The notes: a model not told the origin generated them from the letters alone. Counted from the stretch's first letter, positions 34,919 to 43,615 are shown. The stretch: DNA of 64,000 nt from CAVVFX01 sp963747535 (GCA_963747535.1 CAVVFX010000007.1:248001-312000); one strand, 5' to 3'. Translations and numbers: made by a program.

Positions 34919-35400
34919 GCAATCTCCTGTGCATAACGCATCAAGGCATTAACCATCCGGACGTGGGAGTGGCAGCGGCACAGCAGTGGCTGGCCCGAGC
35001 CTAACGCGGTCACGATATCCGCTCTGCTCGCATTGGGATTCTGCTGGAGGTACGCGTATCCGTAGAGCATGGGCCCACTGATGCAATAGCCGCAGTTCAT
35101 GGCCTGCTCGGTGATAAATGCCTGTTGGATCGGGTGCGGGTTTTCCACCGTCCCGAGACCCTCGATAGTAGTTATGACGTGACCCGCGCTGTCGGAGATC
35201 GCGGTTTGGCAGGAACGAATTGGTTCACCGTCCATGAGCACGGTGCAGCATCCGCACTGCCCGAGCCCGCAACCGAACTTCGGTCCGTTTAATTGAAGAT
35301 TTTCCTGGAGAATATAAAGCAGTGGAGTGGTTGGATCGTCGATTTCAAATGTTTGAGACGTGCCGTTTACCGTCATGCTGTAACTATTTAGTGCAGACAT
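34915..35400 (-). CDS. (2Fe-2S) small subunit of the Mo-oxidase (IorA-like)
   Basis: The 161-residue protein has an N-terminal plant-ferredoxin fold (FGCGLGQCGCCTVLMDGEP) and the C-terminal helical domain with the second cluster (MNCGYCISGPM, LLCRCHSHVRMVNAL). It passes electrons from the Mo subunit to an outside acceptor. GAGGAGG precedes the ATG by 12 bases, a strong ribosome binding site. It likely travels with the Tat-exported large subunit. Confidence 0.93.
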   Translation of the reverse strand: MSALNSYSMTVNGTSQTFEIDDPTTPLLYILQENLQLNGPKFGCGLGQCGCCTVLMDGEPIRSCQTAISDSAGHVITTIEGLGTVENPHPIQQAFITEQAMNCGYCISGPMLYGYAYLQQNPNASRADIVTALGSGQPLLCRCHSHVRMVNALMRYAQEIA

Positions 35401-35600
35401 AACCTGTTACTACCTCCTCGTGGTTCAGAGTTCAACGAGACTCAAGCAGCGCCTGTGCGCGATGCCATCAACTCTGAAGTATGGCGATCATGATACGCAT
35501 AAGTTGCCATAAGCGTCAAGGGGATGAGGCATCATGTAACCTAACCACTACAATGTACTTTTAAAATTACGCCAAAGAAATGGTCTGTCCCGCGCCTTCG

Positions 35601-35735
35601 AACTTAGGGCTTGTCAGAAAATAACAACGCCATTCCGGAACCGCTTACTTACGCGCGCGGCTCAGTACCGCTGCTTCTGAGCCGCGACCGTCAGGGAGCG
35701 GTTGGAATGGTTATTCCGAGACAGATACTTAGTTA
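35601..35735. mobile_element. Fold-back element at the end of the TIGR03437 protein gene
   Basis: The arms AACCGCTTACTTACGCGCGC (35650) and GCCGCGACCGTCAGGGAGCGG (right side) pair imperfectly, and the outer ends AACTTAGGGCTTGTCAG and the complement of ATACTTAGTT are related. The right end contains the TAA stop (35729-35731) of the next gene. The other 200 bases of this gap (35401-35600) show no gene. Confidence 0.6.
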
Positions 35736-37093
35736 TGAATCGTGATCATGTTATTGGTAGTTTGGGTTGAGTTGTTACCGCCGACCGTCAGGACCACAGG
35801 CGTGTCGCCATTGCCTGCGCTGGCGGGAACCTGCACGTTGATCTGCACCAGTCCCGCTCCGACAACGCCGGAAAAGTCAATCGTAGCCGGCTGTCCGCCA
35901 ATCGTCGCGGTCACGGTGTTGGCCAGGGGATTGTCGCCTGTGAACACCTGGCCCGAGGGAACTGCCGGATTGGCGGGCCCAAAACCCGTGCCCCAAAGAA
36001 TAATCACTTCGCCGGGTTTTGCTGGAGAAGCAGTGCTGACATAACTGTTGTCGGCATGCTGCGCCACAACATACGGCGCCGTCGCCGGAAATAACCCTGG
36101 CGCGACCGCGGCGACGGTTGCCATGAAGGCGGAACTTGTTCCGGACGTCGTGGTCACAACCACCGGCAATTGCCCGGCAGTGAGGTTGTCGGGCGGTTGG
36201 ATATTCACCTGCGTGGGGGAGATGTATTCGACGTACGCCGGCAAGCCACCTACTGTAACGGAGGTTCCGTCCAGACTGGTCGGGAACTTGCCATTCACGA
36301 TTTCGGTTGACGTATTCCACAGGCGCGAATCGCCTGCAGGGGCCAGATTGGTGCCAAAAATCGCAGTCCACGATCCGCTGGAAATGGTCGACGCAAAGCT
36401 GGCATCATTCGACGCCGCGGTGACGGTTGGCGTCGTAGTGCTGCCGCCGGTGCTGGGCGAAAGTTGCAGGCTGGTGAGATAGGTGTTGGTGCCGGTTACC
36501 ACCAGGTTTCCGGTAACCGCGTTCCCCGCTGCATACAGCGTAACCGTGCCGACGTTGGTAGTGGGAGGAGTCCAGGTGAATTTGTACGTGTAGCTCCCGC
36601 TCCCCACAGGCAACTTCGACGCGTAGTAACCGTTGAGCGTATGTTCGATCCATTCCAGAGTGCCGCCGTTTTTCGCGGTGCAGCCGCTGTTTGGAGCGTT
36701 GCTGCTGTCCGCGCACAGAGTTTGGGTAAAGCCGTCGGTCCCCGGGATAAGCAGGCCGGCTGCCGTCGTCTTCGGACTGCTGTCGACTCGCGCCGAGAGC
36801 TGGAAACCAAATGCTTTCTCCGTGGGATCGGCGACTGTGACTGTAATCGTCTGCGTTTGTCCCGGTACGTAAGTGGTGCCGCCGGAAGCCACGATCTTGA
36901 CGGAACCCTTGCCGGTATTGGGCGTACCGAGGTGGCAGCCCAGCGAGGGGTCGATGCAGCCGGTGGGATTATCGCCCGGTGCTGCGCTGTAACCCGGATC
37001 CGGGCCATACTCGTACGCGTAAAGGACGATAGGGGCGATCGCCAGAACTATAAGTGCTGAATTGACTATGAGCTTTTTTCGTGTGGACATCAT
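35729..37093 (-). CDS. Secreted protein with Reelin/anchor-type N-domain and TIGR03437 Solibacter C-terminal domain
   Basis: The 454-residue protein has an N-terminal signal (LIVNSALIVLAIAPIVLYA). A beta domain with a conserved pair of Cys (GCIDPSLGCH, then VPGQTQTITVTV) resembles Reelin-like or choice-of-anchor domains. The last 220 residues (VSAANDASF-like start SNDASFASTISSGS, IFGTNLAP, VVLWGTGFGP-type GEVIILWGTGFGPANP, GLVQINVQVP) match the Solibacter C-terminal domain, found in many exported proteins of that group. It is the best taxonomic marker in the window. The function is unknown. The stop codon lies in the adjacent fold-back element. Confidence 0.88.
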   Translation of the reverse strand: MMSTRKKLIVNSALIVLAIAPIVLYAYEYGPDPGYSAAPGDNPTGCIDPSLGCHLGTPNTGKGSVKIVASGGTTYVPGQTQTITVTVADPTEKAFGFQLSARVDSSPKTTAAGLLIPGTDGFTQTLCADSSNAPNSGCTAKNGGTLEWIEHTLNGYYASKLPVGSGSYTYKFTWTPPTTNVGTVTLYAAGNAVTGNLVVTGTNTYLTSLQLSPSTGGSTTTPTVTAASNDASFASTISSGSWTAIFGTNLAPAGDSRLWNTSTEIVNGKFPTSLDGTSVTVGGLPAYVEYISPTQVNIQPPDNLTAGQLPVVVTTTSGTSSAFMATVAAVAPGLFPATAPYVVAQHADNSYVSTASPAKPGEVIILWGTGFGPANPAVPSGQVFTGDNPLANTVTATIGGQPATIDFSGVVGAGLVQINVQVPASAGNGDTPVVLTVGGNNSTQTTNNMITIHN

Positions 37094-37300
37094 ATCTTCG
37101 CGCTACCTCTTGTCGGTTTAGAACCCGGATAAGTGGAAAGTGTCTCTCAGCCGGGCACAATTACGGATTCTAACCTTATTTCAATGCCTTTTGTAAACTT
37201 CACTTTGTTCACTAAGTTCGACAGGCGCGGCGCGGTAGCGGGAACAGGAACCCTGGCGAGACTCAAGTCTGCCTGGATGTGCTTGCGGCCCATCCCCGTA

Positions 37301-37330
37301 CGACAGACGATCGTTTTTTGTCGTCTGTCG
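37301..37330 (+). repeat. Three-hairpin repeat, single-hairpin copy with compensatory changes
   Basis: CGACAGACGA and TCGTCTGTCG pair perfectly around TCGTTTTTTG. Relative to the usual stem GGCAGACCA, two base pairs differ and both partners have changed. Confidence 0.65.
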
Positions 37331-37347
37331 GCCGGCGACACAAGCAG

Positions 37348-37761
37348 TTAGAAGCGATATAACATCACGTACACTACCACTCCGGTCACGTTGACATAGA
37401 GCCAGATCGGCAGCGTCCAGCGGGCAATAGCGCGGTGCGCCGTGAAGCGCGCCTTTAGAGCCCGGTTCAGCGTAATGATCGCCAGGACTGGAACTGCCGC
37501 CGCCAGAATCGTGTGAGTGATCAGGATGGTGAAGTAGATCGGCCGCAGAATGCCGGTGTGCGGGTAGTGCACCGAACCGACCTGCACGTGGTACACGACG
37601 TAGCACACCAGGAACACGCACGACGTTGCAAACGCCGTCAGCATCACGCGGCGATGCTGCTCGATAAGCCGGCGGCGGATGAGCGTGTAGCCCCAAATCA
37701 GGAGCAGCGCCGACGCGGCGTTGAGGAAAGCATTGACGGACGGCAGATCATGAACGCTCAT
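37348..37761 (-). CDS. DUF420 membrane protein
   Basis: The 137-residue protein has four membrane segments with the DUF420 pattern: INAFLNAASALLLIWGY-like start, RRLIEQHRRVMLTAFATS, the His in YHVQVG and ILITHTILAAAVPVLAI. Its conserved His residues lie near the membrane face. DUF420 proteins (CtaM type) help to assemble haem-copper oxidases. It directly abuts the SCO1 gene and ends the haem A/copper biogenesis operon. Confidence 0.88.
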   Translation of the reverse strand: MSVHDLPSVNAFLNAASALLLIWGYTLIRRRLIEQHRRVMLTAFATSCVFLVCYVVYHVQVGSVHYPHTGILRPIYFTILITHTILAAAVPVLAIITLNRALKARFTAHRAIARWTLPIWLYVNVTGVVVYVMLYRF

Positions 37762-38352
37762 CTATGATTTCTCTTTCGCGAGCCGCCGCGCATCCCGCGC
37801 GAGGTCCGCAACCGGATCGCCTTCCGCAATGCCGTAATAACCGCGGATCTGCCCTCTCGCGTCGACCAGTACGAAGCGCGTGCTATGGTCCATCTGCGCT
37901 CCCACGTTACCCAGTTTGAAGGAGTCGCGATCCAGTCCGTCGAGGATTTTAGGATCGCCGGTCAGGAAGTACCAGCGGTTCGAATCAGCGCTATAACTCT
38001 GGCCGTATTCGCGCAGGACCGGCGGGGTGTCGCGCTTCGGATCGACCGTGAACGATACCATCCTCAGGTCCGGCAGATCGGTGGTGGCTTTCTGCAGCGC
38101 TCGCATGTAGGCGCTCATCCGCGGGCACGGGCCTTCACAGTTGGTGAAGATGAAATCGGCCACCCAGACGTGCCCGGCAAGTTTCGCGCTATCGAAATCC
38201 TGCCCGGTCTGGGAGGTCAGATGAAACGGTGCAACTTGTCCCAGCACCGGCAGATCGGGCGCACGGGAACAACTCGCCAGCATGGCGACAGATGAACAGA
38301 GACAAACACGGATAAGTATGCTTGCCTTCAATCTGTGTTCATCCGTGTTCAT
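37762..38352 (-). CDS. SCO1/SenC copper-transfer lipoprotein
   Basis: The protein has the thioredoxin-like SCO fold with the copper site CEGPC in FTNCEGPCPRMSAYM, the conserved His in MDHSTRFVLVDA, and VSFTVDPKRDTPPVLREYG. It loads copper into cytochrome oxidase. The 196-residue form from ATG 38352 gives a lipoprotein signal ending LASC. A shorter form from 38283 would have no hydrophobic leader. The leader is encoded in a dispersed repeat (see 38284-38369). It lies between ctaB and DUF420 in the operon. Confidence 0.9.
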   Translation of the reverse strand: MNTDEHRLKASILIRVCLCSSVAMLASCSRAPDLPVLGQVAPFHLTSQTGQDFDSAKLAGHVWVADFIFTNCEGPCPRMSAYMRALQKATTDLPDLRMVSFTVDPKRDTPPVLREYGQSYSADSNRWYFLTGDPKILDGLDRDSFKLGNVGAQMDHSTRFVLVDARGQIRGYYGIAEGDPVADLARDARRLAKEKS

Positions 38353-38369
38353 TCGTGGCTATGTCTGTG
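38284..38369 (-). repeat. ACACGGATGAACACAGAT-type repeat between ctaB and sco1
   Basis: On the minus strand the word GAACACGGATGAACACAGAT is followed by ATCCGTGTTTG, and AACACGGAT pairs with ATCCGTGTT. I know this word family from intergenic spacers in other genomes. Here it overlaps the coding start of the SCO1 gene. Confidence 0.5.
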
Positions 38370-39248
38370 CTAGATTCCGGGGCGGTCCAGAACCATCAAC
38401 CCGTAGATCAACGGCAGATAGATCACGGATACCAGCAGCACCTGCCGCGCACGCACCCGGGTTTCATCGAAGAACACCCGGACGCCCGAATACAGAAACC
38501 AGCCACCCAGCAGCAGCGCGCCGACCAGATAAATCTTGCCGGTCATACCGAGCAGGCAGGGAAACAGGCTCGCCGGGATCAATGTCGAAGCATAGATCAC
38601 CATCTGGCGCGACGTCGAATGGCCGTTCGGATCCACCACCGGAAGCATCAGGATGCCGGCGCGCGCATAGTCTTCCCGATACATCCAGGAGATGGCCAGG
38701 AAGTGCGGGAACTGCCAGAGAAACAGGATGCCGAACAGAGCCCATGCCGGAGCCGAAAGAGTACCCGCGGCCGCGGCGAAGCCGATCATGGGAGGCATGG
38801 CGCCAGGGAGCGCGCCGATCACCGTCGCCAGTGCAGAACGCTGTTTGAGCGGCGTATAGAGAAACAGGTAGCTACCCAGCGTGAACGCGCCGAGCAGTGC
38901 GGTCAGCAGATTGACGCCCAGCCAGAGTTCCGCGAATCCGGCCACCGCCAGCGCGATGCCGAACCACATCGCTCTCGGCGCCGAAAGCTTTCCTGACGGC
39001 AGCGGGCGATTTTCCGTACGCCTCATCTTGCGGTCCGCGTCACGCTCATACCACTGGTTCAGTGCGGCGGTTCCGGACGCGATGAGGCCTGTGCCGACGA
39101 TGGTATGAAAAAGCCTCATCCATTCGCCCGGGCCGCCGGAGAACGCCCCGCGGAATCCCGCCGGCAATCCGAAGAAATAACCCACGCCCGTGCTCATCAG
39201 AATCAGCCAGGTGATGCGCGGTTTGGTAAGGGCGATGTAGTCTCTCAT
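38370..39248 (-). CDS. ctaB: Protoheme IX farnesyltransferase
   Basis: The 292-residue membrane prenyltransferase (CyoE/CtaB) turns haem B into haem O. It has multiple membrane segments, the start YIALTKPRITWLI, the substrate motif NQWYERDADRKMRRTENRPLP and the second Asp-rich loop YREDYARAG. It is four bases overlapped with the ctaA gene upstream. Together with CtaA and SCO1 it prepares cofactors for an aa3-type oxidase. Confidence 0.94.
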   Translation of the reverse strand: MRDYIALTKPRITWLILMSTGVGYFFGLPAGFRGAFSGGPGEWMRLFHTIVGTGLIASGTAALNQWYERDADRKMRRTENRPLPSGKLSAPRAMWFGIALAVAGFAELWLGVNLLTALLGAFTLGSYLFLYTPLKQRSALATVIGALPGAMPPMIGFAAAAGTLSAPAWALFGILFLWQFPHFLAISWMYREDYARAGILMLPVVDPNGHSTSRQMVIYASTLIPASLFPCLLGMTGKIYLVGALLLGGWFLYSGVRVFFDETRVRARQVLLVSVIYLPLIYGLMVLDRPGI

Positions 39249-40141
39249 GATATTGCCGGCACTCTTTGCGCCGCGAAATTATGCTCCGGACGAACGTTGC
39301 GGTAAACCTCAATGGCTGCGATTACGCTGGCCGCCATGGTCAAAGCGCCGGTTGCAACGTGCAAGACAGTGAACAGAATCATGATGGGCATGGGCTGCGG
39401 GGCATCCACCGTCGCGATGCGGCTCATGTATGCCGCGATCCCGAGAAAAACCTGCACAAACGTAATCCCAAGTAGTGCCAGCGCGGATTTTCGCAGCTCC
39501 GGGTGATCTGAGTAGTGTAGCAAAATGCGCACCGCAAACCAAAGTACGACACCCGTCACCACACTGGAACCACAGATGTGCCAGATCGTACCGAGCGCTT
39601 TATGGCGTGCCGCGGCTCCCAACGCAAGCTGGCCCAGGACGCACAACGGCACCACGATCGCCAGCATGCGGATGGGTGCTTCCGGTTTCTCCGCGATCCG
39701 CTGCACGCCTGCCAGCCACTCCCGCGACGTAAACAGCACCATCGCGCAGGTCGTCGAGAAGTAAAGCTGCGCCAGGCACGCGTGACTGACGCTGATCGCT
39801 GGCGGCAGCAGATAAAGGACCGTCAAGCCGCCCAGCACGCCCTGACAGATGACCGCAATGACCGCGATCGTACCCAGCCATTTCATCCAACTCCGATCGT
39901 CTTTCATCCAGAGCCACACGCACATCGCCACCATGAGTATGCCGTCGAAAGTCGCGACGATGCGATGACCGTGCTCATAAAGGATGCCACCCTCCATCTT
40001 GGGCATAAGTTTGCCGTATGAAAGCGGCCAGTCTGGAACGGAAAGTCCGGCGTCGTTGCTGGTAACAAGACCGCCGGCGACCACCAGCAGTAGCGTCCAG
40101 AACGCCAGAAAGATAGCAAATCGATGGAGAGCTTTATTCAT
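39245..40141 (-). CDS. ctaA: Heme A synthase (COX15/CtaA)
   Basis: The 298-residue protein has eight membrane segments and the CtaA pattern: LVTSNDAGLSVPDWPLSYGK at the first loop, EHGHRIVATFDG with a haem-ligand His, LGQLALGAAARHKALGTIWH and LHVATGALTM. It oxidises haem O to haem A. It overlaps ctaB by four bases and follows the cupredoxin lipoprotein gene by eight bases. Confidence 0.93.
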   Translation of the reverse strand: MNKALHRFAIFLAFWTLLLVVAGGLVTSNDAGLSVPDWPLSYGKLMPKMEGGILYEHGHRIVATFDGILMVAMCVWLWMKDDRSWMKWLGTIAVIAVICQGVLGGLTVLYLLPPAISVSHACLAQLYFSTTCAMVLFTSREWLAGVQRIAEKPEAPIRMLAIVVPLCVLGQLALGAAARHKALGTIWHICGSSVVTGVVLWFAVRILLHYSDHPELRKSALALLGITFVQVFLGIAAYMSRIATVDAPQPMPIMILFTVLHVATGALTMAASVIAAIEVYRNVRPEHNFAAQRVPAIS

Positions 40142-40149
40142 TGTGCGTA

Positions 40150-40932
40150 TCAGGAACGCCCGTAAGTGAAATCGATAGTCTTGTTATCGTGCGCGGCCAC
40201 CGCCACCGGTGCCGTCTTGCGGCCTAACTTCTCCTGGATCACTTCGACCGTATAACTGCCCGGCGGCACGCCTTTCAGCATAAACGTCCCATCCTCGCCC
40301 GTCACGGCGAAAAACGGGTGGCTCACCACCGAAAGAAATGCTCTCATCCATGGATGCACGCTGCACGTCACGGGAAACCAGATTTCTTCGCGCGGGAAGG
40401 TCTTGAACTTTTTATCTGCCTGCGGAGGCTGCGACTCGTTCCAGGGAACATTCACCTGCGCCTCGGCGTGGACATTGTGATTTACCGGATCGGAGTTATC
40501 GATCTCGAGCTGTTGGCCCACCATGAGGGCGAGGACGTGAGGGCGATAGACACAACCGTTCTGGTCCAGGACCACACTGGTCTGCGGCGGCATCCAACGC
40601 GCCTTGGGGAGACCCGAGCTGATCCAGACGAAAGCGTAGCGGACCGTACCATTGGGGTTGATAACTACGGTCTCGGCGGGCTGCGGCGTGGAGTGCTGGC
40701 GCTCGCACATGGGATTCGCGGACATGTCGATCATCGGCATCGACGGCTTCTCACCGATGAACTGCACCTTACCGGAAATGGTGGCGCCATTGGCTTCGTC
40801 CATAGTCGCGATGGGGAGAGCGGCTTCCTGCTTTTCCTCGGCTGGCTGGCTGCCACAGCCTGCCAGGCACACCAGTAGCGCACAAGTGACAAGCACCAGC
40901 CTATATTTGGGGAGCAATTTCCATTTTGCCAT
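40150..40932 (-). CDS. Lipoprotein with cupredoxin-like copper site and carboxypeptidase-regulatory-like domain
   Basis: The 260-residue protein from ATG 40932 has a lipoprotein signal (LVTCALLVCLAGCGSQ). A beta domain follows with potential type 1 copper ligands: His in PVNHNVHAEAQ and Cys-His-Met in FPVTCSVHPWM, the CxxHxxM spacing. The end (GEDGTFMLKGVPPGSYTVEV) is a carboxypeptidase-regulatory-like strand set. It is first in the operon with ctaA, ctaB, sco1 and DUF420, so a role in copper or electron supply to the oxidase is likely but unproven. An extension to 41085 overlaps the divergent gene and is not used. Confidence 0.82.
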   Translation of the reverse strand: MAKWKLLPKYRLVLVTCALLVCLAGCGSQPAEEKQEAALPIATMDEANGATISGKVQFIGEKPSMPMIDMSANPMCERQHSTPQPAETVVINPNGTVRYAFVWISSGLPKARWMPPQTSVVLDQNGCVYRPHVLALMVGQQLEIDNSDPVNHNVHAEAQVNVPWNESQPPQADKKFKTFPREEIWFPVTCSVHPWMRAFLSVVSHPFFAVTGEDGTFMLKGVPPGSYTVEVIQEKLGRKTAPVAVAAHDNKTIDFTYGRS

Positions 40933-41002
40933 ATTCCCGGTAGAGTTGTAGGCCGTTGCCGTAGGTCCGCGAGCAACCTGAAGGGTATACAATTCGTGGT
41001 GG

Positions 41003-41857
41003 ATGAAACTCTCAAGACGTGACCTCCTTCGCGGCGCCGCCGCTACCCTGCCCCTTCGCCCGACCTTCGCCGCCTCGCTCTCCACGATTGGAGTGCAGCT
41101 TTATACGGTGCGCAACATCATCGAGAAGGATCCCGCAGCTACCTTGAAGGCCATCGATGAAATCGGCTATCGCGAAGCCGAAGCTACCGCAGCCAATCTC
41201 GACAAGATCTGGGCGGCCCTCAAGATGACGCGACTGCGGCCGGTGAGCGTCCATATCGACAATACACTGTTCAAGCCGGAGAACCAGGACAAGTTCAAAT
41301 CGACCATCGCGGATATGAAATCGAGGGGCTTCAGTTATGCCGTGTACCCCTACGTGCCGCCTTTGCTCCGTCATGGCGCGGACACATTTAAGGAACTCGC
41401 CGACACCCTCAATCGAGCGGGAGCCGAGTGCAAGAAGGCAGAACTGAAGCTCTGCTACCACAATCACGCCTTTGAGTATCAGCAATATGGATCGCAGTTT
41501 GGCCTGGAGATCATGATGGCTGCGCTCGATAAGAACCTCGTCGGTCTCGAACTCGACGCGTTCTGGGCGAGTGTAGGCGGCCACGACCCGGTAGAACTAT
41601 TGAAGACGTATTCGGGTCGCGTGGATCTGCTGCACGTCAAGGACAAGGCACAAGGGACGCCGGTGCAATATAACGAGATCGTGCCGAAGACAGCCTTTAA
41701 GGAGGCCGGCAAAGGGGTGCTCGATTGGTCGAAGATCCTGAAGGCGGCCCATGCAGCCGGCGTGAAACACTACTTTGTCGAACAGGACCAGACACCGGGG
41801 AATCCGATCGACAGCCTGCGCGTGAGTTATGAGTATCTGCACGGCCTGAAATTCTAG
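41003..41857 (+). CDS. Tat-exported sugar phosphate isomerase/epimerase-like protein
   Basis: The 284-residue protein has a Tat signal (KLSRRDLLRGAAATLPL) and then the xylose isomerase-like TIM barrel: GVQLYTVRNIIEKDPAATLK, YHNHAFEYQQYG, GLELDAFWASVGGHDPVELL, HVKDKAQG and VEQDQT. Metal-ligand residues Glu/Asp/His typical of the family are present. Such Tat-exported isomerases are common in Acidobacteriota and their substrates are mostly unknown. The stop codon TAG (41855-41857) lies in the end of a fold-back element. Confidence 0.88.
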   Translation: MKLSRRDLLRGAAATLPLRPTFAASLSTIGVQLYTVRNIIEKDPAATLKAIDEIGYREAEATAANLDKIWAALKMTRLRPVSVHIDNTLFKPENQDKFKSTIADMKSRGFSYAVYPYVPPLLRHGADTFKELADTLNRAGAECKKAELKLCYHNHAFEYQQYGSQFGLEIMMAALDKNLVGLELDAFWASVGGHDPVELLKTYSGRVDLLHVKDKAQGTPVQYNEIVPKTAFKEAGKGVLDWSKILKAAHAAGVKHYFVEQDQTPGNPIDSLRVSYEYLHGLKF

Positions 41858-41957
41858 TGCCAACTTGCAAAAACTGGCGTACGGAACCGCTTGCTTACGC
41901 GCGCGGTTCAGCAACAACTTCCGAGTGGTTGCGCGAAGTTTTGCAAGTAGGTACTAG
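41854..41957. mobile_element. Fold-back element overlapping the isomerase stop codon
   Basis: CTAGTGCCAACTTGCAAAA (left) pairs with the complement of AGTTTTGCAAGTAGGTACTAG-type right end (41937-41957), with few mismatches. Inside, GAACCG and CGGTTC flank CTTGCTTACGCGCG, a diverged member of the GAGCCGCGACC family. The left end shares TAG with the isomerase stop. Confidence 0.65.
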
Positions 41958-42025
41958 CTGGAATATTGTATACAAAAGTATCAATACTCCTTTTTATTAA
42001 GGAAGGCTGATAGAATAATTATTCC

Positions 42026-42667
42026 ATGGAAATGTCGGCTGAAGCGGATCTGCTCCGCCGCGCACAAGCCGGTGACAACGAGGCCAGCGATACACTCTAT
42101 CGCGAGTACTTCGAGGAAAACCGGCAGATCCACAACCTGTTGTTGCGAGAAGTTCCGGCGCCCGAGGATCGTGAGGACATTCTGCACGATGCATTTTTGT
42201 CCCTCGTGCGCTCAAAATCCGAGTTCCGGGGCGATTCTAAACTCCAGACCTTTGTCTATCGCGTAGTCCAGGTCGCCATCCTGCAGAAACTCCGCTCGGA
42301 TAAGGCTCGGCGACGCGACAAAATGGTACGGTTGTTCATCGACCTTTCGGGTGAATCCGTCGAGCGGGAACTGGCAGTCACAGACTATGGGTTCGAAAAG
42401 GTAGAGTCCGAACAGATGGCTGAACGGATGTATTCCCTGCTGCCCGAACCGCTGCGTACGGCCCTTCGTCTGCGGGTTGCCGACGATCTGAGCTATTCGG
42501 AGATCGCGCGCCGCATGGAATCGCCCGTGAACACCACGGCCACACGCATTTTCAAGGCTCGCGCGATCCTGTACAAACTGTTTGGCGGCAGCCACGGCGA
42601 GGGCGAACCCGGGCCGGAGGAAAATCTGGTTAAGGCCGCGAAGAAAGTCGGGGAGCCAGGTAACTAA
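42026..42667 (+). CDS. ECF-type RNA polymerase sigma factor
   Basis: The 213-residue protein has a sigma-2 region (ADLLRRAQAGDNEASDTLYRE, DREDILHDAFLSLVR, FRGDSKLQTFVYRVVQ) and a sigma-4 helix-turn-helix (LLPEPLRTALRLRVADDLSYSEIARRM). The last 35 residues are an acidic tail. The next gene, a zinc-finger membrane protein, starts one base after its stop, which fits a cognate anti-sigma factor. Confidence 0.92.
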   Translation: MEMSAEADLLRRAQAGDNEASDTLYREYFEENRQIHNLLLREVPAPEDREDILHDAFLSLVRSKSEFRGDSKLQTFVYRVVQVAILQKLRSDKARRRDKMVRLFIDLSGESVERELAVTDYGFEKVESEQMAERMYSLLPEPLRTALRLRVADDLSYSEIARRMESPVNTTATRIFKARAILYKLFGGSHGEGEPGPEENLVKAAKKVGEPGN

Positions 42668-43615
42668 ATGAGAGTGGTGAACTGCTCCGAACCCGACCGC
42701 TTTCAACCCGCCGGCTACTGGGCTTCGCAAGGCCTCGAGACCGAAGAACAAGTTCGCTGGGAAATGCTATGGCAGGCCGCCACGTCCGAGAGCGACCTCG
42801 CCAAACAGACGCTGCAACACGCCGAGGGTTGCGACTACTGTGGTGATGTTCTGGACCGCTTCCGGCGTGTGGCCTATGCCATGAGACCGGGCCGCACGGT
42901 CGACCTGGCGATCTGCCCGGACGCAGCGGAGTTGTTCGATTTTCTGCACAATAACCTGTCGCCGGAGGTTTCCTCCAAGGTCTCCGCTCACCTCAAGAAG
43001 TGCACCATCTGTTCCGGCGAGATGAGGTGGCTCGCCAAAACCGAAAAGCAATCCCTGCGCCCGGTAATCATGACACCGCGCGCTAAGATGATATCCCTGA
43101 TGGCCCTGGCAGCGACGGTCTTGATCGGCGCCGTGCTTTTCGCCACTGTGAAGGGCCGCACCTCGTACATCCCGATTCAGGATAAAGTGTATAGCACCAG
43201 ATACCGCGATCTGGGACGCTTGCCTCTGCTTGATCGCTCAGATTTGATGAATGCAGCTCCTCCCAGCCATTGGGCGGCGCTCGACAAAGCCATGTCGGCG
43301 CTGGAACTGGGAGATTCGCGGAGAGCCGTGGGACTCGCCGCTCGCCTGGTCAACAACCAGGACGAACCGGCGGCGGAATACGTTCTTGGCCGGGCGCTGT
43401 ATCGCGAGAAAATGATTTCTGCAGCCGACGAAGCCCTCTTGAAATCGGAGCGCATGAGCCCTCCATCGGCGTACCGCTGTTGGTCGGCTCTGCAACTGGG
43501 ATTGATTCTGGGGGACAAAGAAACCGTACTTCGTGAGTGCAAACACCTGGAGAATAATCCCCAATACGCCGAAGCGGTGAAGAAAATCCTGGACGAGGTT
43601 CACACTCGGGGATGA
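42668..43615 (+). CDS. Anti-sigma factor-like membrane protein with two zinc fingers and TPR-like periplasmic part
   Basis: The 315-residue protein begins with two Cys/His fingers, HAEGCDYCGDV and HLKKCTICSGEM, of the anti-sigma zinc-finger type, then a membrane segment near residues 143-160 (LMALAATVLIGAVLFATV) and a periplasmic part with helical pairs resembling short TPR units (YVLGRALYREKMISAADEAL). It should hold the sigma factor at the membrane until an envelope signal arrives. It is directly downstream of the sigma gene and overlaps the amidohydrolase gene by four bases. Confidence 0.85.
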   Translation: MRVVNCSEPDRFQPAGYWASQGLETEEQVRWEMLWQAATSESDLAKQTLQHAEGCDYCGDVLDRFRRVAYAMRPGRTVDLAICPDAAELFDFLHNNLSPEVSSKVSAHLKKCTICSGEMRWLAKTEKQSLRPVIMTPRAKMISLMALAATVLIGAVLFATVKGRTSYIPIQDKVYSTRYRDLGRLPLLDRSDLMNAAPPSHWAALDKAMSALELGDSRRAVGLAARLVNNQDEPAAEYVLGRALYREKMISAADEALLKSERMSPPSAYRCWSALQLGLILGDKETVLRECKHLENNPQYAEAVKKILDEVHTRG

